Assembly: GCA_964499465.1 (NCBI GenBank)
Contig: CAZCLJ010000001.1
Coordinates: 1 to 64,000 of the forward strand
Reading direction: 5' to 3'
DNA length: 64,000 bases
Source of the DNA: JAAYJM01 sp964499465
Lineage (GTDB): Bacteria > Bacteroidota > Ignavibacteria > Kapaibacteriales > UBA2268
Shown: positions 54,824 to 61,915 of the stretch, one piece after another
How the letters are laid out: the number at the start of each line of letters is the position of its first letter
Numbering within the stretch: position 1 is the stretch's first letter
Program-made: the position numbers and the translations under genes
The notes under the pieces: generated by a model
What the model was told of the DNA's origin: nothing
Databases searched by the model: none
The model's input: the letters and a program-made list of their open reading frames with translations, nothing else

Positions 54824-55025
54824 CCTCTTGTTTTTTGGAAATTATGCCAGCAGTTATAAAGATTGCAATAGCTTTTTCTACCTTATTTTTGTGTATTATA
54901 TTTCCACTTTTATCTTTACTTCCAAAAATAAAAAATTCTTTTTTTGTTTTCGTTGCAAATGGCTCACCATCAAAAATAAGTTTTGCAAGTCCTTTTAGAT
55001 GTTTTTTAATATAAATTTTATCCAT
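54744..55025 (-). CDS. Hypothetical protein
   Basis: 93 residues from the ATG at 55025, which overlaps the HAD gene stop by 1 base. IKKHLKGLAKLIFDGEPFATKTKKEFFIFGSKDKSG is the recognisable core; the tail is lysine-rich. No family is recognised. The 80-base overlap with 54527-54823 is unusually long, and one of the two frames may be wrong near the overlap. Confidence 0.45.
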   Translation of the reverse strand: MDKIYIKKHLKGLAKLIFDGEPFATKTKKEFFIFGSKDKSGNIIHKNKVEKAIAIFITAGIISKKQEDENTKKVQKSKKEKGILLGKSNKRKP

Positions 55026-55450
55026 TATAAAATGTGTCTTTGTTTTAATAATTGTAAAACAATCGGCCAATTTACATAAGGTCTTGTACTCAATCTATAT
55101 GTAAATTTAAGTGGAATTCCAAGAGCAGAATCGTCAATATAAAGATCGGCAAATGCTTTAGGGCTACTTGTCCATTTACTTTGTTCTGGGTTTGTTTGAA
55201 TTCCGTACAATGGAATATTGTTTTGTTTAAACCAATTTAAAGCATCTGTAAGGTAATTTCCTGCCGGATAATTACTTTCTGGTTGATTTCCAGAAGGTTC
55301 AAAATCATGATCACATCTCATTGTGAACAAAATTAATTTATGTCCAGCGTTTACTAAACTTTTTAATACAGGAACGGCTCCTATATCTTTTCCTACTTTT
55401 GGGAAATGATGGGTTACACACGTTCCATCAAAATCTATTGCTATAATCAT
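55025..55450 (-). CDS. HAD-like phosphatase
   Basis: 141 residues. Motif I is DFDGT (6-10), motif II is LFTMR (about 40-45), and the acidic motif III/IV is YIDDSALG (about 114-121). It resembles BT0820-like HAD hydrolases from Bacteroides and short phage phosphatases. Substrate unknown; a nucleotide or nucleotide-sugar phosphatase is possible. It overlaps the RuvC-like gene by 23 bases. Confidence 0.75.
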   Translation of the reverse strand: MIIAIDFDGTCVTHHFPKVGKDIGAVPVLKSLVNAGHKLILFTMRCDHDFEPSGNQPESNYPAGNYLTDALNWFKQNNIPLYGIQTNPEQSKWTSSPKAFADLYIDDSALGIPLKFTYRLSTRPYVNWPIVLQLLKQRHIL

Positions 55451-56003
55451 AATTAGTAGTTCTAAAACTGTTTTGAAAATGAGCTACGTGATATACAGAT
55501 AAAGCATCAGCAATAGCTTCATCTTTGTACTTTACTCCTGTCCACTGTACTTTATATATTTTATCAATAGCATCAATTGTTTCCTTTTTTGTTGCTGATT
55601 TTTTATTTAAAAGGCACTTCTTTGCATCAGCTTCACTAAACCAGTCAATAGGAATGTGCAAAACATCAGATAATGTTTGAGCAATACCAGTTACTAAACC
55701 TAACATCACAGCAGCTTGTGCATTCTGACTTCCGTGTGGTAGTTCTGATACTATGCACTTTATATTGTTCTTTTGTATGATATCAATAAGAATGTAATTG
55801 ATTTCTTGTATTCTTCTTACAGTATCATCTCCTTTTCTTATTCTTCTTACTTTGTTTTCAGAAGATGTTTTGATGCACCCTTTATCGTGTATTTTATTTG
55901 TATTTGCATCAAGTACTACCCAACCCCAAGCAGTCATTGATGGGTCATTAGCTAATACCATAAATGGGTATTGTAATTTTTTATTTCTCACCCTCTTTGC
56001 CAT
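55428..56003 (-). CDS. RuvC-like Holliday junction resolvase
   Basis: 191 residues from the ATG at 56003, which lies just after the stop of the gene 56008-56205. Catalytic acids of the RuvC fold: D20 in VLANDPSMTAWGWVV, E near 103 in IVSELPHG, and D in YKDEAIADALSVY (about 165-178). It cuts four-way junctions before packaging. It belongs to the recombination unit with SbcCD and RecA-like genes. Confidence 0.82.
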   Translation of the reverse strand: MAKRVRNKKLQYPFMVLANDPSMTAWGWVVLDANTNKIHDKGCIKTSSENKVRRIRKGDDTVRRIQEINYILIDIIQKNNIKCIVSELPHGSQNAQAAVMLGLVTGIAQTLSDVLHIPIDWFSEADAKKCLLNKKSATKKETIDAIDKIYKVQWTGVKYKDEAIADALSVYHVAHFQNSFRTTNYDYSNRF

Positions 56004-56007
56004 TTTG

Positions 56008-56205
56008 TTATTCTTCGGTTCTATAAATATCAATCATTGCTACTTCATCAATATTAATGTATCCAGTTGTTTCATAAAAATGATTTGCATAACACCTACT
56101 CAAGGTTATATATCCGTTTTCTTTGTCAAATGTAAAAACATCACAAGACCTCGTTGTAGTAAAACTGTTACTATCCTTCCACATTATTGAAATTTGATAT
56201 TTCAT
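56008..56205 (-). CDS. Small hypothetical protein
   Basis: 65 residues (YQISIMWKDSNSFTTTRSCDVFTFDKENGYITLSR...), beta-rich, ending VAMIDIYRTEE. No family is recognised. It is 4 bases from both neighbours in the operon, which supports it as a real gene. Confidence 0.55.
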   Translation of the reverse strand: MKYQISIMWKDSNSFTTTRSCDVFTFDKENGYITLSRCYANHFYETTGYINIDEVAMIDIYRTEE

Positions 56206-56209
56206 TTTT

Positions 56210-56455
56210 TTATTTTAATAAAGTATTGATATGTGAAAATCCACCACGCATAGGCTTATCTAAAAAAGTACTTTTACAAGTAAGATTGTACTTTTTAAAA
56301 TAATCCATTATTAAACCAATTAAGACCGTTAAATTTTGTCCGTGTATTCCATTATCCGGACAGTAATCATCATGGGCTCTTACAAATTTTTTAAAGTCTT
56401 TGAATACTTCTGGATAACGCCATTCAAGCCATTCAGTGATTTTTTGGTTTTCCAT
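56210..56455 (-). CDS. Small hypothetical protein
   Basis: 81 residues (ITEWLEWRYPEVFKDFKKFVRAHDDYCPDNGIHGQNLTVLIGLIMDYF), helical. No family is recognised. The start overlaps the end of the small membrane protein 56433-56612 by 23 bases, as in other packed early units here. Confidence 0.55.
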   Translation of the reverse strand: MENQKITEWLEWRYPEVFKDFKKFVRAHDDYCPDNGIHGQNLTVLIGLIMDYFKKYNLTCKSTFLDKPMRGGFSHINTLLK

Positions 56456-56612
56456 AGATTAAATATGCTGATAATAAAACTAATCCAGTAACTCCAATGG
56501 CAAATCCCCATGCCTCTAATATTGCAGATACATTCTTACCAGAAGCAATGGACACCATGACCGAGGTACAAATTAAAATAAAAATCCCAATTACTTTTCT
56601 TACTTTTTCCAT
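56433..56612 (-). CDS. Small membrane protein
   Basis: 59 residues with two hydrophobic segments (VIGIFILICTSVMVSIA and AWGFAIGVTGLVLLSAYLIY). Short, with basic ends. No family recognised. It fills the space between 56455 and 56657 and overlaps the next gene by 23 bases. Confidence 0.45.
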   Translation of the reverse strand: MEKVRKVIGIFILICTSVMVSIASGKNVSAILEAWGFAIGVTGLVLLSAYLIYGKPKNH

Positions 56613-56656
56613 TACAATTTTAGTTGATTATATTAATTTTTGTTTTTTTTAATTTA

Positions 56657-56848
56657 CTATTTTGTAAATAATTTGTTGTAGAACCACTCCTCAATTATCA
56701 AGGTTTCATCTTTTTTATTATACTCACAAACTGAATTAGGAACCCATATTTCGTCTCCATCAATGTTATAGAGTTTTGCTTTTTCACTCACTCCCCACAA
56801 AACGTACTTTGCATTAACTTTTACAGCTCTTTTTCCGTGCAAAAACAT
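56657..56848 (-). CDS. Small hypothetical protein
   Basis: 63 residues: AVKVNAKYVLWGVSEKAKLYNIDGDEIWVPNSVCEYNKKDETLIIEEWFY. This pattern (alternating beta strands with a WVP element) is shared by small phage proteins encoded next to recombinases. Function unknown. It lies 10 bases after the RecA-like gene. Confidence 0.6.
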   Translation of the reverse strand: MFLHGKRAVKVNAKYVLWGVSEKAKLYNIDGDEIWVPNSVCEYNKKDETLIIEEWFYNKLFTK

Positions 56849-56858
56849 AAGGCTTACT

Positions 56859-57920
56859 TTACCGTTTTTTTGGTTTACGTTCTACCTCAAATTTGTTTTC
56901 AATATCCATCCATAAATCAATAACTTGGTTTTTTAAATCATCTTCCAAATCATTATTTTCTACCATCTGTATTGATTTTTCAATGGAACTATGCAGTTTC
57001 AGATCGTTTACTTGGTACATAGTGTTTCCAGTGTACTTTTTAACGAACTTTAAATTTTCCCTAATATCATCTATACCATAGTCAAAATAAATGGAAATAG
57101 GGGCTTTTCTGTAAGGTTTCCAAACAGAACTTTTACTTACTTCAATTTCACCCTCAATTCCTACTACCCTTTTTATAGTTTTTCCTTTGAAAGTTATTTC
57201 ATTTGTTATGTTTTTAAATGATGTAAACTTTAAAATGAGACTTGGGTAAAACTCGATTGCTTTTCCACCGGGGTTAACATCTTTTTTACCCCATGTACCA
57301 GAATCCATGTTTTCACGGATTTGATTTGTACAAAATAAAAGCATATTGTTTTTGCTGATAATCTGCTTGCTTTTTCTCAAGTACATGCCAAACTCTTTAG
57401 CTCTTCTGCCACCCATTTTATCTCCATCTTCATTATCCATTTCTAATGAAGTAGATAATGCTGCCAATGAGTCCACAATATACCCTGTTGGAGTATCATG
57501 TTTTGTTTTTGGATTGCAAAGTTCTTTAAAAACTTCTGGTATGATGTCTGGTTTAGAATACGTAATTTCATCTAAATTTAAAGAGAATATTTTAGCAAAT
57601 GTTTTATTAAGACGGCCTTCAGCATCTTTATAATTAACATTCCATCCCATTCTTCTTAATTCACCTGCAAGTTCACATGCTAAAACAGTTTTACCAGTTC
57701 CACTTGGGCCATAGGCAACAACCATAATCCCTATCGGAAGTCCTCCACCTCTTTTACGCCCCCCACTAATAGCCAAATTAAGTAATGTTGATCCTGTATT
57801 TACCATTAAATCATCATTACCTTCATACTCTTTTTTATTTTCTATTGATGTAGGTGTTTTAGAGATTCTTTTAGTCATACTGTTTTCGAGATTACTTTTG
57901 GATTTCCCCCTTTTTCTCAT
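56859..57920 (-). CDS. RecA/UvsX-like recombinase
   Basis: 353 residues. Walker A is GPSGTGKT (71-78) in VVAYGPSGTGKTVLACELAGEL, Walker B is GYIVDSLAALSTSLEM (about 147-160), followed by FCTNQIRENMDSGTWGKKDVNPGGKAIEFYPSLILKF, the L1/L2 region of RecA-fold recombinases. It promotes strand exchange and recombination-dependent replication with the SSB and SbcCD proteins encoded nearby. It overlaps 57892-58263 by 29 bases. Confidence 0.85.
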   Translation of the reverse strand: MRKRGKSKSNLENSMTKRISKTPTSIENKKEYEGNDDLMVNTGSTLLNLAISGGRKRGGGLPIGIMVVAYGPSGTGKTVLACELAGELRRMGWNVNYKDAEGRLNKTFAKIFSLNLDEITYSKPDIIPEVFKELCNPKTKHDTPTGYIVDSLAALSTSLEMDNEDGDKMGGRRAKEFGMYLRKSKQIISKNNMLLFCTNQIRENMDSGTWGKKDVNPGGKAIEFYPSLILKFTSFKNITNEITFKGKTIKRVVGIEGEIEVSKSSVWKPYRKAPISIYFDYGIDDIRENLKFVKKYTGNTMYQVNDLKLHSSIEKSIQMVENNDLEDDLKNQVIDLWMDIENKFEVERKPKKR

Positions 57921-58263
57921 AAAGCAATGTAATTATTGAATTTGTATAGTTTTCCAAGTGATTTTTTTGGAGCTCCTTTTTTAAATCTGTTTCAAATGAT
58001 TTCCAACTTTTACGCTTCTCAATAATACTTTCCCATTTTTCATAAGCTCGTTTTGCAACAAGTTTAACTAATTCATTTTCATTAAGATTGCCTTTGTTCA
58101 CTTCCATCCAACTGTTTAGTAAATTTTTTACAACAGATGTTTTTGTTTTGCCATGAGCAAGGCAATATAAAGATAGAATGGAGGCTGACTTTTCAGGAAC
58201 ATAAGTTCCTATCATCAGCACCCCATCTACTTTCCTTTTTAATTTTTTTGTGAATATTGCCAT
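57892..58263 (-). CDS. Hypothetical protein
   Basis: 123 residues, helical. KSASILSLYCLAHGKTKTSVVKNLLNSWME (about 25-55) resembles a ribbon-helix-helix or short helical domain, and the rest is charged (EKWESIIEKRKSWKSFETDLKKELQKN). A similar protein commonly lies between SSB and RecA genes in phages. Function unknown. The start overlaps the SSB gene stop by 1 base (TAATG). Confidence 0.55.
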   Translation of the reverse strand: MAIFTKKLKRKVDGVLMIGTYVPEKSASILSLYCLAHGKTKTSVVKNLLNSWMEVNKGNLNENELVKLVAKRAYEKWESIIEKRKSWKSFETDLKKELQKNHLENYTNSIITLLYEKKGEIQK

Positions 58264-59285
58264 TACCTTCTTTTATTAGAGTCTTTTTGTTTTCTTTTTA
58301 CTTTTTTAGGAGGTTCAGGTTCTTCTTCTTCATCATCTTCATCTTCGTCATCCTCTTCTTCCTCATCATCTTCGTCCTCATCATCTTCGTACTCATCATC
58401 TTCGTCCTCATCATCTTCGTCCTCATCATCTTCGTCATCTTCTTCCTCTTCCTCTTCTTCCTCTTCTTCGTCCTCATCTTTTACGATTGGTTTCTTTTTT
58501 ACAGGTTTCTTTTTTGAAGCCTTTTCTGATTCATAATCATCATCATCTTCCTCCAATTCGAAGAATTTTACTTTTAAATCATCGTAAGAAAGTACTTCAA
58601 AACATTCATCCAATTTTGGTATTTCATCAAGTATGGAATCATCATATTGCACCTTTCTTTCCACGAAGTCAAATCTGGTAGGTTTTGCAAATTTATGGCC
58701 CATGTAAGAATCTTCTCCAAATACAACAGATAATGTATAACCGCTATCATTGTGGTAAAAGACTTCAAACTGATCTGGGTATAAATCTGCAAGTTGTTCT
58801 TCAAATACCTTTTGAAAAGTGTGATCTGAAAGGTCCAATAGGTGTACTTTCTTTGAATCACTTTTCTTACCGGTTTTTAAAATGATTGCGTAGAGATTTC
58901 TATTTGAAGTTTTAAGGGCCTCAATTTCTTTTTTATCACCGCCTTCGTTTATTAATTTATTGCGATAGTCACAAATTGGGCACTTCTTACCAAATGATGT
59001 AGGGCAAACAACTTTGTCATTATTAATTCCAATATCTCTATGGATTTTAAATGGTCTTTTGTACCATAATTCCCCTTGTTCCGGATTTGAAATATCAGAA
59101 TGTTTTTTGTTTGTTATTTCATACGGCATTATGTCCATTTTCAAAGTTGTGTTCGGTTCTGGATTGCAAACATCCACTCCTTGAGGTATTTTCAAATAGC
59201 CGTAAGATGCCCCTTTTTTTCTACTCTTTGCATTTTCTAAAGCACTTCTGAAGTGTTTCGCCTTTTTTTCTTTAATCCTTTTCAT
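58263..59285 (-). CDS. Single-stranded DNA-binding protein (gp32-like)
   Basis: 340 residues. A zinc-binding motif CPTSFGKKCPIC (94-105) in the core RDIGINNDKVVCPTSFGKKCPICDYRNKL matches T4 gp32-like SSBs of large phages. The fold continues to about 240, followed by a long acidic tail of D/E repeats (about 240-325) and a basic tip. The acidic tail is typical of SSBs but here is unusually long and encoded by a repeated CTTCGTCCTCATCAT unit. It coats ssDNA and recruits replication and recombination proteins. Confidence 0.85.
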   Translation of the reverse strand: MKRIKEKKAKHFRSALENAKSRKKGASYGYLKIPQGVDVCNPEPNTTLKMDIMPYEITNKKHSDISNPEQGELWYKRPFKIHRDIGINNDKVVCPTSFGKKCPICDYRNKLINEGGDKKEIEALKTSNRNLYAIILKTGKKSDSKKVHLLDLSDHTFQKVFEEQLADLYPDQFEVFYHNDSGYTLSVVFGEDSYMGHKFAKPTRFDFVERKVQYDDSILDEIPKLDECFEVLSYDDLKVKFFELEEDDDDYESEKASKKKPVKKKPIVKDEDEEEEEEEEEEDDEDDEDEDDEDEDDEYEDDEDEDDEEEEDDEDEDDEEEEPEPPKKVKRKQKDSNKRR

Positions 59286-59295
59286 ACTTTTAAAA

Positions 59296-60693
59296 TTAAT
59301 TTGAATTATTATTTGTTTTTTCTAAAGCTAAAATATAGTGAAATAATTTATCACTCCATCCATTAATTTCAGCAGTCCACACACCTGTTTTTATACCATG
59401 TGTATTTGTTGAAATATCAATTATGTATGAATTTTTATAAGGAGTTGTATCTGGTTTTATTTTTAAACCACGAGATACATCAATATCCTGACTATCTGAA
59501 ATAACAATAAGTCTATCAGCATCTTTAGAATAACCTTCTTCTTCCAACCATTTACATAATTGGTAGGTAAAAATACCCCCATTTCCCAATTCACTTTTAA
59601 TACGTTTTGAATCATTAAAGATTCCAAATCCTTTTGTATTAGGCCAAACACAATGCTTACCTTTCCTTTGAACATCATTTCCTGCTGTAAATACAAGAAT
59701 TAAATCTTCAAAAATATAACTTGCTAAAGATGCCATCGCAAAAGCTAAATCCAATCTCGAAAAATCACTAAATGAAGAAGTTAGTTCTTGCATACTTCCT
59801 GATACATCTATTGCTAAAATTGTAGTTCCTTTTATTTTAACAGTAGCAAAACATTTTTTCATAGCCTCATCAATGCTATCAGTAAATTCAGGTGCAATTC
59901 GTTGTGCTGCAAGAAAGTTTAAAGGGGTAAGCCATTGACTATTTACTTGGGATATAGCTTGTTTTATAATACTACGTGAAATTCCTGCATCTTTCATATT
60001 TCTGATATTTCGTAAGATAGCAAGTGAACCTAAAGAGTTTTCTGAAATCATTCTTTCAAATGTTTCTTTTTTATCCTCTCCACTTGATAAAGCAGCTTCC
60101 CATGTATTTGCAGGTTCTAAAGTACCTTTGATAAGTTTTTCCAGAGCATTTCTGTTTTTATCAATTGGTTTTGGATGTACTAAATTAACAATATCCACTA
60201 ATGATAGTTCCATATTGCTTTTTTTGTATTTTGCAATTTGGTATTCATCATAATTGTCAAATGCTAATGCAAGTCCTTTTTTGATTGGTTTAGGTATAGG
60301 TTTAATTTTTCCATACCTTTTATCCATCATTCCTAAAAAGTCCATAAGCATATCAGGTCTTGTACAAATTTTTGTTAGTGGTTCTTTGATACTGCTTTTA
60401 TGAAATTCATTTACAAGAAGAAGCAACCATAAAGGGGTATGCCTCAATTTTTGTTCGAATCGGCATTCTAATGCTAAATCAATTACTTTTTTTGGATCAA
60501 CCTTTTTAACCAGATACTCAATTTGATTCATAATAGTATCAGCATTTTGATAGTAATTTGATTCAAATAATAAGTTAGCTAAAGTAACTCTTCGAAGTAA
60601 TTCATAATCAGTGTATTTACCGGCAGTTTTTGTTTTCAAACCAGCAATAATGCCATTTTCAAACCCTGTTTTTTTAGTGTTAAACTTTGACAT
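59296..60693 (-). CDS. Ro60-like TROVE domain protein
   Basis: 465 residues. The N-terminal HEAT-like TROVE domain (about 10-270) includes RYGKIKPIPKPIKKGLALAF (127-145) and MELSLVDIVNLVHPKP (161-176), typical of Ro60/Rsr proteins. The C-terminal VWA-like domain has MIDAS motif DVSGS (296-300) and VISDSQD (397-403). Ro proteins form a ring that binds misfolded or tRNA-like RNAs and Y RNAs; the Y RNA gates the ring and can tether a nuclease. A structured non-coding leader of 425 bases with a tRNA-like element precedes it on the same strand. Few phages are known to carry this family. Confidence 0.85.
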   Translation of the reverse strand: MSKFNTKKTGFENGIIAGLKTKTAGKYTDYELLRRVTLANLLFESNYYQNADTIMNQIEYLVKKVDPKKVIDLALECRFEQKLRHTPLWLLLLVNEFHKSSIKEPLTKICTRPDMLMDFLGMMDKRYGKIKPIPKPIKKGLALAFDNYDEYQIAKYKKSNMELSLVDIVNLVHPKPIDKNRNALEKLIKGTLEPANTWEAALSSGEDKKETFERMISENSLGSLAILRNIRNMKDAGISRSIIKQAISQVNSQWLTPLNFLAAQRIAPEFTDSIDEAMKKCFATVKIKGTTILAIDVSGSMQELTSSFSDFSRLDLAFAMASLASYIFEDLILVFTAGNDVQRKGKHCVWPNTKGFGIFNDSKRIKSELGNGGIFTYQLCKWLEEEGYSKDADRLIVISDSQDIDVSRGLKIKPDTTPYKNSYIIDISTNTHGIKTGVWTAEINGWSDKLFHYILALEKTNNNSN

Positions 60694-60720
60694 AATTCTA
60701 AAATTTGATTATTAAATGAT

Positions 60721-60768
60721 AAGAAAATGCGGTTAAAATTTGTTTGTGTAGAATCTAAAATTAACCGC
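60721..60768 (-). terminator. Terminator-like hairpin before the Ro gene
   Basis: GCGGTTAA (60761-60768) and TTAACCGC (60729-60736) form a perfect 8-bp stem, extended by AAAA/TTTT across one bulge, with a 24-base loop and a T-rich ATTTTCTT after it. It lies between the tRNA-like element and the Ro start codon (60693). It could end the small RNA while letting some transcripts continue. Confidence 0.5.
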
Positions 60769-60805
60769 TTTTGAAGTAACACAAAACATCACACCACATT
60801 TTAGT

Positions 60806-60932
60806 AAGGAGAGTAGGACTTGAACCTACAACACAAAGTTCCCACGAAGTACCTGCAACATCACACCTTTTGGGTTAAAAATTTATTACAGTATTTTCAA
60901 ACTTTTGCTCTAACCATTTGAGCTATCTCCTT
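60806..60932 (-). tRNA. tRNA-Phe(GAA)-like RNA with 54-base insertion in the anticodon loop; candidate Y RNA
   Basis: On the minus strand every cloverleaf part is canonical: acceptor AAGGAGA/TCTCCTT (7 bp), T8, A14, D stem GCTC/GAGC with GG in the loop, anticodon stem AAAGT/ACTTT, variable loop GTGTT, T arm GTAGG-TTCAAGT-CCTAC, discriminator A. The loop begins TTGAAAA, the tRNA-Phe(GAA) loop, but 54 extra bases (60840-60893) separate it from the 3' half of the stem. Without them the RNA is exactly 73 bases. The CCA end is not encoded. The insertion is too small for a self-splicing intron. Given the Ro60 gene 113 bases downstream, a tRNA-mimicking Y RNA is a serious alternative to a tRNA. Confidence 0.7.
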
Positions 60933-60935
60933 ATG

Positions 60936-61032
60936 AAAAACAGGTAAAATTTGATAAAGAAATTTAAAGACAGATATTAAATCTGCATTTATCTATTTAG
61001 AGTAGAAGTAACTTTATCATCACCCTGTTTTT
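60936..61032 (-). ncRNA. Hairpin RNA upstream of the tRNA-like element
   Basis: Two long-range helices pair the ends: AAAACAGG (61024-61031) with CCTGTTTT (60937-60944) and TGATAAAG (61012-61019) with CTTTATCA (60952-60959), separated by an internal loop of 4 and 7 bases. A smaller hairpin (CAGAT...ATCTG) lies inside, and a run of T follows the last arm. This stem with an internal loop and large apical part is reminiscent of Y RNAs. It starts about 25 bases after the predicted transcription start. Confidence 0.5.
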
Positions 61033-61061
61033 ATTTTAAAGAACTTTAACCTTTTACAATG

Positions 61062-61069
61062 CAAATATA
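61062..61069 (-). promoter_or_regulatory. Promoter element (TAnnTTTG) for the Ro leader RNA
   Basis: TATATTTG on the minus strand fits the Bacteroidota -7 consensus. The start of transcription would be near 61055, upstream of the hairpin RNA and the tRNA-like element. No exact TTTG at -33, only T/A-rich sequence. Confidence 0.5.
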
Positions 61070-61118
61070 ACAAAAAAATAAACACTTTTAATAAAAATTA
61101 TTAAAATTTTTTTAATTT

Positions 61119-61610
61119 TTACAACTTTTTTCGTAAACGTTTGACTTTCTTGTTGTTAATTTGTGTTGAAACATTTCTGTCCATTCTTACTTGTGCAATA
61201 TCTCTTGGTATCTTTGGGCCTGCAAAATAATTTAACCCTAATAATCTTACAAGATTTTCAAGTGCATCTTTTCTTTGTATGACTGCCTTCATTGCATTTT
61301 TAGCAAGGTTCCATTCAAAAACAGCATCAATGTACTTTTTATTAGCATCCTTAAAATTGGCATGATTAATTACTGCATTTGTAACAACAGGTTCAGTTAT
61401 TTTTACATCTTTCAAATCAAAGTTTTCTGGGTTTACCCTTATATCTCTATCAAGTTTTGCTTTTACAAGATCAAGGTTCTCTTTTGCTAAATCCTTTAAC
61501 CTTTCAGTTTCAGATTCATTTCTTGCATATTTCATTACAAGACTTGGTTGTTCGAGCCACTCTACATCGAGAGATGATTCATCGATTTGCATATCCCTTT
61601 CGTAATTCAT
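61119..61610 (-). CDS. Hypothetical protein
   Basis: 163 residues, helical and charged (LVMKYARNESETERLKDLAKENLDLVKAKLDRDIRVNPENF... AKNAMKAVIQRKDALENLVRLLGLNYFAGP). This fits the pattern of a small phage recombination/replication protein often found between clamp-loader and SSB genes. No named family. The ATG is 2 bases from the neighbour's stop. Confidence 0.55.
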   Translation of the reverse strand: MNYERDMQIDESSLDVEWLEQPSLVMKYARNESETERLKDLAKENLDLVKAKLDRDIRVNPENFDLKDVKITEPVVTNAVINHANFKDANKKYIDAVFEWNLAKNAMKAVIQRKDALENLVRLLGLNYFAGPKIPRDIAQVRMDRNVSTQINNKKVKRLRKKL

Positions 61611-61612
61611 AG

Positions 61613-61915
61613 TTAATTTGTTTTACTTTTCTTTTTTAAAATTCTTGCTTTTTTATTTATAAATTGGGACAGTTCAGTCTCCATTTCAATAAGTAAGTCT
61701 ATTGGATTTTCTCCTATTTGAATTGTTCTGTTAAAACCAGCCTCAATTTTATAGCTTTCATAATTTCCCAAATTGATATTTCTGGATATTGTTATCCATG
61801 CTTTATCGTCATTTGTGGAAATAACATCTTGTACATTTCCTTTTCTTGTTCTTTTTGTAGTTACTTGTAAATCCATTATTTTAGTGTTTATTCGTAATTC
61901 AAAACTCTTTGACAC
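61613..61915 (-). CDS. Hypothetical protein
   Basis: 100 residues, beta-rich (VQDVISTNDDKAWITISRNINLGNYESYKIEAGFNRTIQIGENPIDLL). It has some likeness to small OB- or SsgA-type proteins that phages encode near replication genes. No firm family. It overlaps the clamp-loader gene by 28 bases. Confidence 0.55.
   Translation of the reverse strand: MSKSFELRINTKIMDLQVTTKRTRKGNVQDVISTNDDKAWITISRNINLGNYESYKIEAGFNRTIQIGENPIDLLIEMETELSQFINKKARILKKKSKTN

Larger units (their letters stand above)
60694..61118 (-). other. Non-coding leader of the Ro gene
   Basis: 425 bases without a gene. From upstream to downstream on the minus strand: a TAnnTTTG promoter (61062-61069), a hairpin RNA (60936-61032), the tRNA-Phe-like element with insertion (60806-60932), a third motif copy (60773-60795), and the terminator-like hairpin (60721-60768). 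A motif GGTG(TG)ATG...TACTTC occurs at 61005-61024, 60846-60867 and 60773-60795. Confidence 0.7.
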
